Of a stretch of DNA of 64,000 nucleotides, positions 48,639 through 59,421 are shown piece by piece. The DNA is from Agapanthus africanus. Lineage: Eukaryota; Streptophyta; Magnoliopsida; Asparagales; Amaryllidaceae. The notes below the pieces were generated by a model that worked only from the letters and a program-made list of their open reading frames with translations, was not told where the DNA came from and ran no database searches. Numbering within the stretch: the first letter of the stretch is position 1; every line of letters begins with the position of its first letter. A program made the position numbers and the translations under genes. The DNA is taken from positions 449,043,096 to 449,107,095 of the forward strand of contig JASDDO010000026.1 in assembly GCA_030015575.1 (NCBI GenBank), in the 5' to 3' direction.

Positions 48639-50252
48639 TGGTCACGACCCGAAATGGCACGCGACTGGCACATGAATCATATGAAGTCTATAGGACCCCA
48701 TGTAATTCAAGTAAACCAAAATCCCAGAAATCTAAACCATTTAAAGAAGAAAGTGAAGGAAAACTTATTCAAAAGCAAGTGGTTTTAATAACATAAGCCG
48801 AAATATGCATTTTTAAAATCTCAAGTCTTTTCTGAAAATTTTGGCAGAGTTTTCTTTGTAAATACTTGCCCCAAAAGGGGTACAACATGAATATTGTGAA
48901 TAAAAGCATCCCCAAGCGGGAGCTAGCTCTTCCCCAAGTGGCGGTCACAACCACGCAAGCAATATAATATACAATGCCGATGGGCGAGGATCAAAACTCA
49001 AAAGGAAACCCAAAATCATCAAGAAAACTCTAATAATACAACCGCGACTCTAAGGTCGAAATAATATACACTGGTCTTCTAAGTATAAAAATAATACAAG
49101 TCTGTTTGCTAGAGTTTCTAGATACAACTACAATGGTGATCACGATGCAAGTGAACCCACCTACCAAAGCAATCACCCCGAAAGAAGTAGTGTGCCAGCA
49201 AAGCCGCCAAGGAAACCTGTACGGCAGAAATGCAAGAAACTGGGGCACAACGTGGGTGAGTTGCCAATTTGTGAGTAGAAAACATCACAGAGCAGAAATC
49301 TTATATATAACTCAATCCTAGGTCATACGATCATAATATATATCATCAAAATGATATAGTCTAAAGCATCTAGTAATGGCAGGGGTAAACTTCTGTACAT
49401 AAGTGTAATACCAAGTGCTCATGTCAATGTCTCAGGTAGCAACATATCATAAATATGAGGTATGAACGCAATAAATGAAAACAGAATACATCATGAGTGA
49501 GAAAACTGTTTTCTTTATATATTGAGATTTCTGTAAATAAATAAGTCGAGGTATTATCAATGAAATCAACATAGAATCAGTGTCAAGTATCGACACAAAT
49601 CACATATCCCAATATCTCAATATCTCAGAATCTCAATATCTAGGGCTCCGGCTATCCGGACTGGCCCATATAATCAAATCTCAAAACCTCAGGTTCCGGC
49701 AATCCGGACTGGCCTATACTCCGATCGGTATCCTCCGGATATCCGCCGAGTCACAATAAAATCACCGATCGGTAGTACTCCCCTGCCAGTCTCAACGCCA
49801 TCATCTGTGAGCATCTTGCCCCGGGGTACCGCACCGGGTCCACCAGGCACCTACAGACGGTTCCTCTTCCTCCTCGAATCGGGTGTATGATATCGCTCAA
49901 GAGCCGAGAAAACTCATGGTGGATATATCTCAAATTATATCAAGAGAAAACTACAACTTTCATTTTAAAATGATAATCAGTTTATAAAATCCTTGCGGTT
50001 TCTCCAAATCCAGAAATCTCATGGAAATTCAAAATCCCAATCTCAAGGGTAAATAAACAATGAATTCCATAATATTGGGCTCAGGCAATCCGGACTGGCC
50101 CATAATGTCATGGCAAATGAATATATAAATATACATGAAAATCACAGTAATAAATGCAATATCTAATCTAGCACAGTGATGATGTATCGGAACTATCTGC
50201 TTGGAAGCGATATCAATGAATTAATATTCTCTAAAGTGTATGTGACATGATA

Positions 50253-50317
50253 ATTACCGATGATGATGTGTGCGAGCCGGCAATTAAGTGTTCATAGAAA
50301 TACGCATCATCGGTAAT
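50253..50317. other. Stem-loop in F 5' LTR
   Basis: Perfect 13-base arms ATTACCGATGATG (50253-50265) and CATCATCGGTAAT (50305-50317). The two F LTRs differ in the loop but keep the arms intact. Confidence 0.88.
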
Positions 50318-50698
50318 AGTGCTGGTGTCCTGAATACATGGGTTCAATATAACAATAAAACACATTTAAACATGCAATGCGATGCGAATAGCAAGAATAT
50401 GCGGAAAATGATTAATAAACGCAATAATAAAGAATCTACATTATATATATATGAGTCATACAGTTTTGCCATTTGAAATAACACGAATCGTGTATTTAAG
50501 AAATAGGGCTACGGTGTTTTTAAGAAAAGCTATGTCCTTTGAAACATCGGTAGTATCCCTTAGCATGTCTTTAAAATACTGACGATTCGTTAGGTTTGAA
50601 ATTGGTATGACTCGAGTCTAGTCTAACATTTACAAGTAAACTACAAGACTAAATTAACAGACTAATCGAAAGGGTAAGGAAAACCACCTAAGTCTGAG

Positions 50699-50701
<3 letters not shown>

Positions 50702-50735
<34 letters not shown>

Positions 50736-50974
50736 GTCGGTGATCCTGCCTCAATAGTATCACGTACAATACAATATATACTATGACATTCTCGAGTCAA
50801 GAGTGCGGATCAATCATCATAATCATATCGCGTACGGTAAATCCATCGTACGGCATCCCAAATCTGGGTACGGGTCAAATATCGCATTATCTCGTTATTC
50901 ATCCGGTATCTTTATCATCATTTCCTGAATTAGGGGTACTGATATAATGTCTAGTATATGCTGATACCATCTAC

Positions 50975-51031
<57 letters not shown>

Positions 51032-51194
51032 TGTAGTGTGTGTTGTGTGTGTGTGAAAACACATCGCCTAAAGACCCGCTATAATATCATGTCGTATCTA
51101 ATAATACGAACCATGTCATATCACCTATCTCGTGGCATCGTGCCCAAACTCATCTCCAAATATCATATATTATCCTCATCATCCATGTATATGT

Positions 51195-51234
<40 letters not shown>
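50702..51234. repeat. Microsatellite cluster in F 5' LTR
   Basis: A TA repeat at 50702-50731, a GT repeat at 50981-51028 and a TA repeat at 51199-51234, all in LTR sequence. The left LTR has its own repeats at the same sites with different lengths. Confidence 0.9.
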
Positions 51235-51241
<7 letters not shown>

Positions 51242-53241
51242 TGCATATATATATATACTTATATATATACACGGTCACAAACATATATGTATAAATATAT
51301 ATATCTATATCCCCATATACATACAAGTAATAAAATGTATGCATGTGTGTGTGCGCGCGTGTATGTAAACCTTATTCTAGGGTTAGCGACTAAGAAGCTA
51401 AACTAAGTTACTTCTAATACACTAAAACTAACCCATGAACATCTAAAATCTTACTTACTAATCATTCAAGTTTCACAACACATAATCATATATATAACAT
51501 TTATATCGTATATGTAACGTTTTAAAATTAAATAAATAAATAATTAAATAAATAAAATCCTTCAGGTGAATTTTCTGATTTTCGATAAAATTAACCGTAT
51601 TTTTCGTAAAACTTAACTATAAATTATATTCTTCATAAATTTAAAAAAGACCTATTTTAAATATGTAATCACTAGTAAATGGTGTTTATTTAGTGACTTA
51701 TAAATTATTATTTTACTTAAATATTTTTCCTTAATTAATTATTTTAAAAATTAACATAAGCTTTTAAATTTATATTAAATTAGTGTAAATTACAAATTTG
51801 AAATGGATTAATTTGACAAAGTGAACCAGGACATCTTAGAATTTAGTGTGTTTATGCAAAATTCTTTCACAGCCTCTTCATGGTCCTAGATTTCTCTAGG
51901 ATCATTTTTTGAAAAGAAAATTTAATAAATAAAGAAAATATTGAAAAGACATAAAAGAAGTATCAATTGAAGAACTTTCTACACAACTTTCCTAATCTTT
52001 TTCTTTCTCTCTTTCTTCCCTTGCTTTGGCCGGCCTCACCATGGGCAGCCCCCCCCCCCCCCATTTTCTCACTTCATTTTAGTTCAAAAATCCTCCAAAA
52101 TTTCATCAAAATTCAAATAAAAACCCAAAAATTCCTAATTTAATTCCTACCCACTATTCTTTGCACATTCTAGCATGGATCTTGGAATTGGAAACCATTC
52201 TTTTGGAGGCATATTTTCATGTTCGGATCTCATGTTGTGGAAGTATAATTCTTATCCCAATGATTAATTGTTGTTAAATGCTTTAATCTAGTTTATTTAG
52301 ATTTTTCTTAATTTATTCTATTTGCAAGTTTAAAATTCAAGAAAGGGTTTCTAAAATCAAGTTAGGGTTTTTATTAATTGAGTGGGGTTATAATAAGTAG
52401 TTGAACATTTTTAGAAACGGAAAATCTAGTATGGTTGATGTATTGTATATTGTTGTTTCAAAATTGTTTAAATTAAACAATTTTGCAAACTAGATTTTTA
52501 TAAATTATATATATTTGTGTGATAAAATTCTAATTAAGGTTTCTATCATTAGATTGTGGTTTTAATGAGAATATTAACATGTTAAAGGAATGAAAAACCT
52601 AATCTAATTATTAGTTTCAAATTGTTAGTTAATTAAATGTGATAAATATGCTATTTTGCTAACTAGGTTTTAGAAATTTCTTAAATAATTGAGATTTAAA
52701 ATCTAATTATTGTTTCATGCCATTATGAACATCATAAATTGTAGTTTAATAATTTAATTCATGCAAAATCAAGTTTAGTTGTGAAATTGTGAATTTTTGC
52801 TTGCAAGGTGTTGAAATTGATAAAATTGCAAACTAGAATTTTCAATTTAATACAAATTAGTGTGATAAAAAATATAGTAATGGTTTATATAATATAGTTA
52901 TGTTATTTAATGAATATTATGACCATTAGTTTCATCTAAACCTCAAGTTTTGAAGTAAAACGGTAAGTTGACGTTTTCTAGGTTTTTGCGAAACAGGACG
53001 ATTTGATCGATTTTATTTTTTCGATGATTTAAACCATTTTTAATATTATAAATAATGAGTTTTGGAACTACGAGTTGTTTGTTGGTGTTTTATCTCGATC
53101 AATCGGCGTTTGTACGCCGATATCAAGCGATATTTGGTTCTTTTTCATGAGCGGGTCATAGGTTTTAACCTATGCACGTTCGTGCGCTGTTTTGGTTTTG
53201 TCCGTGATTTGGTTTACGATATTATATATTTTTGTATATAG

Positions 53242-53331
53242 GTACCCCTCACGTGGACTTCGGACGATAAAGAAGGGGATGGCGGCATCGACTTCGGCAG
53301 ACACGGGCCAGGTGAGTAGATGGATATCTAC
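53242..53331 (+). other. Exon-like block, donor-like site and hairpin, G 5' LTR
   Basis: A 70-base block at 53242-53311 lies between TTTTTGTATATAG (acceptor-like) and GTGAGTAGAT (donor-like). It contains CGGACGATAAAGAAGGGGAT and a short frame MAASTSADTGQ ending at the donor. The donor overlaps the perfect hairpin GTAGAT-GGAT-ATCTAC (53316-53331), followed by GGGGGG. Confidence 0.5.
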
Positions 53332-53573
53332 GGGGGGAAGTCGGTTGGATGGCGTTTAGCACCCCCGCAAACGTAGAATAGGGATATTCCTTACTGTCAC
53401 TGGGAAGTTGGACGTGACCTTAGATATTTGGTGAGTAGGATCCTATTAAAGACCTTAGGTTGGACTAGACCAATTTAGAAAGACTTAACCAGAGAATGAA
53501 TGCCTTAGATGGAATTCGTAGGTTTCCGGTAGACACACACAAGCACACACATACATTTGACTTGGTGTGTGTG

Positions 53574-53614
53574 TATGTATGTATGTATGTATATGATCGT
53601 GTGTAGGTTTCTAT

Positions 53615-53657
<43 letters not shown>

Positions 53658-53668
53658 CATACATACAT
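53574..53668. repeat. Microsatellite cluster in G LTR
   Basis: GT and GTAT repeats (53574-53592), a TA repeat (53618-53652) and ATAC repeats (53652-53668). The outer parts are complementary, so the region can fold as one long hairpin. Confidence 0.88.
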
Positions 53669-54528
53669 ATAACATATACACGTGATATGGTGAGGTTATA
53701 TTATATCTGGGAAGGAGTCAGCATGTTTGGGCGTGATGCCTTGAGTTAATGATATACGATCGAGTATGATACGAGATGTACTATGATATTAGTGGTTCGT
53801 TGGGAAATGAGAAAATGGATATGTATACATAAACGGTAATAGTTGATGATGACATTGAGATATAAGAGACTCTAGAATAGATCCCGGACTGTAGTATGTG
53901 ACTTAATCACGATATGATAAAGATGACTTAATCACGACATGATATTTGTGACTAAATCACGATATGATATATGTGACTTAATTACGATATGATATTTGTG
54001 ACATGATATTTCTGAGGACCAATTGACGATGTATATTTACACAGATAATGATATATGTTTGATTATATTGGGATGTATGCGATTATAGCCCAGTACCCTT
54101 GATCATGAAATATTTGATGATGATATTATACGAATGAGGATGTACATAGGTGATAGTTGAGCCGTACCCCGATTTTGGGATGCCGTACGAGGCATAGATG
54201 TGATGATTGATCTGCACTCTTTAGTCGAGTAAGTCGTACTATGTACGTGATGCTATTGAGGCTGGATCGCTGACTATTAGAGATATCGACTCAGACTTTA
54301 GGTGGATTCTTATTTCCTATCGACTAGTCTCTTTAGTTTAGTTCCATATTGGGTTAGATAGATACTAGTTCAGGCTCGAGTCATATAGTTCGTAGTTAGA
54401 TACGTATATTCCAAATGAGTGGTTAATACACATTCATCTTTATATTCAGATTTTAATCATCACGTTGCATGTTCATACATATGTTTCTTTAGTTAATATG
54501 AAACTCTGCCTGTTAGGACAGTAACACC

Positions 54529-54594
54529 ATTACCGATGATGCGCATATTCTACGTACACTTATTTGCCGGCTGACACACATATTCATCGGTAAT
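54529..54594. other. Stem-loop in G 5' LTR
   Basis: ATTACCGATGA (54529-54539) pairs with TCATCGGTAAT (54584-54594). The loop shares ACACTTA and TTTGCCGGCT with the sense strand of the F loop. Confidence 0.85.
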
Positions 54595-57268
54595 TGCCTT
54601 GTCACGTACACTTTAGAACATATTATCTTTTATTGGTAGAATCAGCTAAAGACTAGATCAATATAATATTGTGATTACTCTCAAGTGCTAGTTTAGACAT
54701 TGCATTTATTACTTAGATACTTAACACATTCACATTTTCATGATATCATGCAGTACTGTGGGGCTTATGCCGATACTCATTGTTTACTTACTCATGATTT
54801 TGGGATTTTGGATTTCTCTGAGATTTCTGGATTTTGGGGAAAACAGGAAGAATATATATAAAAACTTCTCTCTCTCCCTCTCTGCCTCTTTTTTTAAAAT
54901 ACAAGTTGCGGTTTTCTCGTGATGTATGTGTCGTCCACCATGAGATTTTATGTTTTCTGTTGAATTTCGAGACCCGATTCGAGGAGTGGATGAACCGTCT
55001 TGGGTACATGGTGGGCCCGGGTACCCCGGTGCAAGAAGATCGAGTTGTAGACGATGAGCCTGGCAGTGGAGGACTACCTACCGGTGACGTCTGGCGCGAC
55101 GGATATCCGGAGGATACCGACCGTTGTCGTGAGATTTTATCATATGGGCCGATCCGGACTGACGGAGCCCGAGAGATTGAGACTATGAGATATTGAGATA
55201 TGAGCTATTGAGACTTGAGTTTTACATGTTTTGTGTCGATGCTTGACTCGGATTTCCATGGATTTCACTGTTGTTTTAGATTACCATACAAATTTTAATA
55301 TGATAAAGTTAAAGATTTCTTATACAGATATAATCAGATTTCATGATTTATTGTTGTACATTCATGACACATGCATACTCATATACATGACATATTACTA
55401 CTTGAGGTACTAACACGAGCACTGAGCATTTCACTTGCGCATAGTTTATTACCCTGCACTACTAGATGACTGGTGATATATTATGTATATTATTATGACC
55501 TAGGACAGCGTCGTGCATTCGATTTCTTCTCGCAGATGTCTTCTACTCACGAGTTGGCAACTCACCCCCGTTGTGCCAAATTTTTCTTACAGGTTTCGAT
55601 GTACAGGTTTTCCTTGGCAGCTTGTTGGCACATCATTTCATTCTGGGAGATTTACTTGGTAGGTTGGTTCACTTGTATCAGGACTGCCGTTGTACTTTTA
55701 TTATTTCATTTGTATCTAGTAACCTCCATCAACCTGACTTGTATTACTTGATAGTTTAGAAGACCCGTTGTTTTATTTCGACCTTAGAGTCGCGCTTGTA
55801 TTATTGTGGTTTCTGGTGGATTTGTTTTTTATTTTTTAGTTTTGAGTCTCGCCCTTTGGCGTTGTATATTATAGTGCATTGTATGGTTGTTCCACCATTT
55901 GGCGTAGAGCTAGCTCTAGCTTGGGGATGCCTTTTTATTGTTTGTATATATTATTCTTGTTTGTACCCGTTTGGGGCCAGTTTTTTACAAAGGAGACTCT
56001 GCCGAAATTTTTGAGAAAATTTTATGTTGCTTTCCTACATGTTTTCCTTTACTTCTTCTTTTATAGGGTTTAGATTTCTGGGCTTTGGCTTACTTAGATT
56101 ACGTTGCGCCTCTAGACGCTTCGTAATTTATGTGCCGGTCACGTTCCTTACCTTCAGGACGTGACAAAGTTGGTACCAGAGCGCTAGGTTTAACCCTTGT
56201 CTAAGTCAAGGTTGACCTTGGTTGATGGAGTAGGTGACTTAGGTAGAGTGACATATCGTGGGTATGATGCGCGTCATACTTACGATACGCTACTCTGCTT
56301 AAGAAGCCTTACGATGTACATTTCATTGCTCTGTATTCTATTCGTTCCTTTGATCTATCTTCGTCGATATCGGATGATGGTTTCTGTTACCACGGTCGCA
56401 CAGGCAGAGGAAGCTGCGACTCGAATGCGATGACCGTACGGTATCGTTTATTCTTTAGGATTGAATCATTGTTTAGCGTGCGTACGAAAGGTATTCACAT
56501 GTCGTCCAGACGGGGTTGAAAGGTTCTAACAATTGTCAGAAACCCATTTTCCCAAGTTTAAGGTATTCGGAAGAACATGCAGGTATCTCTATGGACCCTT
56601 TAGAAGAATGAAACCCTAACTCCATATAATGACCACAAGAACGCCTTTGAAACTTAGGGTTTACGGCAGTTCCGTAGCGCCATTAGTGAGGCTTGGGTTT
56701 TCCTTTCTACGGCTGGTCCGCAGATGCTGAGGCATGTACTGGATATTTTCAAATTGTACTTGAGTGTTGAGCTCTCGGGGAATTATGGGATTTTGATGAA
56801 TCGATCGAAAAGTTTAACGTAGTCCGGATATCAGGTGAAGGGATAGATTATGTGGGAGACTCTCGATATGAGCGTAGCCGTTGGTAGCGCAGTCACCACA
56901 GCGATGAGGAGACGAGTCTGAATCATTCGATATAAGAAAAGGCGCAAATTGACGATAGTGTTTAAGATTGCAATTTGGTGATTTGAATTTCATGTTTCCT
57001 TTGTTTTGATTTTGTTATTTTGAGGATTTTGTCCTATGATTAGTATTTCCTATGTGTACATTCATTAAGCTCTATTCGTGTTTCATATATCAGTTGTATT
57101 GATATTGTTTTGTACATACCCAGGGCACACGATTTGATTTTATACGTTTTGAGATATTAATTTGATTTCGAGCATATGGGTTGCACATGATTTTGACGTA
57201 TGTTTCGACATAGTTTTCATGCACTTTCCGTACTGTGATTTCGATTTTGTTATTCGGTATATGTTTTC

Positions 57269-57439
57269 GTGCACCATGTGCACTTGATTGACATTCGTGC
57301 GCATACTTGGCGCACTTGATACGATTTTGTGCACAGCATATGCACTAAATCGTGGTTTTGTGCAGATTAGATGCACCTGATATGATGTCGTGCACGCCCG
57401 TTGCACTTGACAGATGTTTTTAGTGCACACCCATTGCAC
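57269..57439 (+). repeat. Six-unit hairpin array in G interior
   Basis: Hairpins start at 57269, 57297, 57329, 57360, 57390 and 57423, spaced 28-33 bases apart. Each has GTGCA and TGCAC arms around about 7 bases; the second uses GTGCGC/GCGCAC. Spacers are mostly of the form TTGATANGATTTT. Confidence 0.88.
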
Positions 57440-58000
57440 TCAGCTTTGTTTCTATGCGTATTAATGGCATCTGTAATTGACTTCGATTTTCGTGCGCACC
57501 GGACGCGCGTAGTATCTCGTATACTGTGATTGGGATTGATTTCATTTTGAGCAGTATGTTTTTATAATGATTACTATTTGGTTTAGTAACCATGCGGGAC
57601 TTGTATGTTAAATAAAAGATATATATGTATAGATATTTTTATAAAAAAATAAACGTCCTCTACTTATACCGTGACACGCGCATCGCATGGAGATTTCAAG
57701 GAGGGGTTTTGCATGTTTCTTTATTCAGATATTTAGACGATTTTCCTACGATGCGCACTATATATAACTTATAGTTTTGATGTATATCATGTTGGTTTTC
57801 GTATTGGGCTTTGATATTTTATTCTCACCATAACTCCGATGATTGCGTTATATTTTACGGAGTTTTGAATTTGAGTTATGTACTTATTTTTCATGCGCAT
57901 GTATTGCGCTAAAAAAATGTGTTTTATGTATTGATTATTTCGGAGCCCCGATAATTTGAGTGTTTTGCTACATGTTTTAGTATTTGGGGGAGTTTAATTT

Positions 58001-58035
58001 AAATTCGGGGACCGAATTTCTTAAAGGGGGAAGAT
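58001..58035 (+). other. G hairpin and polypurine tract
   Basis: AAATTCGG-GGA-CCGAATTT (58001-58019) is a perfect 8-bp stem with a 3-base loop, directly before the polypurine tract and the 3' LTR start at 58036. Confidence 0.85.
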
Positions 58036-59421
58036 TGTAACGTTTTAAAAATAAATAAATAAAATCCTTTAGGTGAATTTTCTGATTTTCCGTAAAATAA
58101 ACCGTATTTTCCGTAAAACTTAACTATAAATTATTTTCATCATAAATTTAAAAATGGCCTATTTTAATTATGTAATTACTAGTAAATGGTGTTTATTTAG
58201 TGACTTATAAATTATTATTTTACTTAAATATTTTTCCATAAATAATTAATTTAAAAATTAACATAAGCTTTTAAATATACATTAAATTAGTGTAAATTAC
58301 AAATTTGAAATGGATTAATTTAACAAAGTGAACCATGACATATTAGAATTTAGTGTGTTTATGCAAAATTCTTTCTCAGCCTCTTCATGGTTCTAGATTT
58401 TTCTAGGATAATTTTTTTGAAAGGGAAATTTAATAAATAAAGAAAATGATGAAAGGACATAAAAGAAGTATCAATTGAAGAACTTTCTACACAACTTTCC
58501 TCATCTTTTTCTTTCTCTCTTTCTTCCCTTGCCTTGGCTGGCCTCACCATGGGCAGCCCCCCCCCCCCAATTTTCCCACTTTAGTTCAAAAATCCTCCAA
58601 AATTTCATCAAAATTAAAATAAAAACCCACAAATTCCAAATTTAATTCCTACCCACTATTCTTTGCTCATTCTAGCATGGATCTTGGAGTTGGAAACCAT
58701 TCTTTTGGAGGCATATTTTCATTTTTGGATCTCATGTTGTGGAGGTATAATTCTTATCCCAATGATTAATTGTTGTTAAATGCTTTAATCAAGTTTATTT
58801 AGATTTTTCTTAATTGATTCTATTTGCAAGTTTAAAATTCAAGAAAGGGTTTCTAAAATAAAGTTAGGGTTCTTATTAATTGAGTGGGATTATAATAAAT
58901 AGTTTAACATTTTTAGAAATGGAAAATCTAGTATGGTTGATGTATTGTATATTGTTGTTTCAAAATTGTTTAAATTAAACAATTTTGCAAACTAGATTTT
59001 TATAAATTATATATATTGGTGTGATAAAATTCTAATTAAGGTTTTTATCATTAGATTGTGGTTTTAATGAGAATATTAACATGTTAAAGGAATGAAAAAC
59101 CTAATCTAATTATTAGTTTCAAATTGTTAGTAAATAAAATGTGAAAAATATGCTATTTTGCTAACTAGGTTTTAGAAATTTCTTAAATAATTGAGATTTA
59201 AAATCTACTTATTGTTTCATGCCATTATGAACATCATAAATTTTAGTTTAATAATTTAATTCATGCAAAATCAAGTTTAGTTGTGAAATTGTGATTTTTT
59301 GCTTGCAAGGTGTTGAAATTGATAAAATTGCAAACTAGAATTTTTAATTTAATACAAATTAGTGTGATAAAAATATAGTAATGGTTTATATAATCTAGTT
59401 ATGTTATTTAATGAATATTAT
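58036..59421 (+). repeat. G 3' LTR, visible part
   Basis: Matches 51513-52920 closely. It stops at the insertion of H, where ATTAT (59417-59421) is the expected target duplication. The 5' LTR reads AATATTATGACC at that point. Confidence 0.88.

Larger units (their letters stand above)
8522..51512 (-). mobile_element. F: LARD-type LTR element (non-coding), hosting S, D, B, C and G
   Basis: Minus-strand element split by insertions. Its parts are: 3' LTR 8522-8938 plus 22831-25604, interior 25605-28268 plus 48468-48638, and 5' LTR from 48639. The 5' LTR is interrupted at 51512 by G, and its remainder is past the right edge. Summing parts from both LTRs gives a full LTR of about 4.4 kb against an interior of about 2.8 kb. 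The interior has no gag or pol that I can recognise. LTRs larger than a non-coding interior fit the LARD class. The primer site is initiator-Met type, and the polypurine region and several LTR blocks match Tekay element D. The two LTRs differ by about 7-10% where compared, making F the oldest element here. Confidence 0.78.
48639..51512 (-). repeat. F 5' LTR, visible part
   Basis: Starts TGGTCACGACCCG on the plus strand and runs to the G insertion, where GTATA (51508-51512) is the expected target duplication. The left LTR copy reads GTATACTACACTAAG at the equivalent point. The first 1.2 kb has no partner in the left LTR; the rest matches 8522-8938 and 22831-24054. Confidence 0.85.
51513..56166 (+). 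repeat. G 5' LTR
   Basis: 4,654 bp. The start matches 58036-59421. The end was set by the primer-binding site at 56171. It contains a poly-C run (52051-52063), an exon-like block (53242-53311), microsatellites (53574-53668), a stem-loop (54529-54594) and a block at about 54965-55130 shared with the D and F LTRs. No host or element gene is seen in it. Confidence 0.87.
56167..58035 (+). other. G interior, non-coding
   Basis: Contains the primer site TGGTACCAGAGC (56171-56182), a leader word shared with F, a block at 56590-56818 shared with copia C, the hairpin array (57269-57439), a hairpin at 58001-58019 and the polypurine tract AAAGGGGGAAGAT (58023-58035). No gag or pol is recognisable on either strand. 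It would need proteins from another element. Confidence 0.82.
51513..59421 (+). mobile_element. G: second LARD-type element, interrupted by H
   Basis: Plus-strand element with a 4,654-bp 5' LTR (51513-56166), an interior of only 1.87 kb and the start of the 3' LTR (58036-59421), into which H is inserted. The rest is past the right edge. The interior lacks any recognisable gag or pol. LTR ends (TGTAACG at the start, ACGTGACA at the end), primer site, polypurine region and LTR blocks relate it to F and to Tekay element D. The two LTRs differ by about 3-4% in the part compared, so G is younger than F. Confidence 0.85.

Noticed and set aside
51132-51406. Open frames rich in Tyr and Ile on both strands
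   Set aside because: They are translations of TA and GT microsatellites in the F LTR. The same artefact occurs at 23581-23934 and 53465-53668.
52051-52063. Poly-C run (also about 58557-58568) as a possible assembly artefact
   Set aside because: It occurs at the same place in both G LTRs with different lengths, as expected for a slippage-prone run in a repeated LTR.
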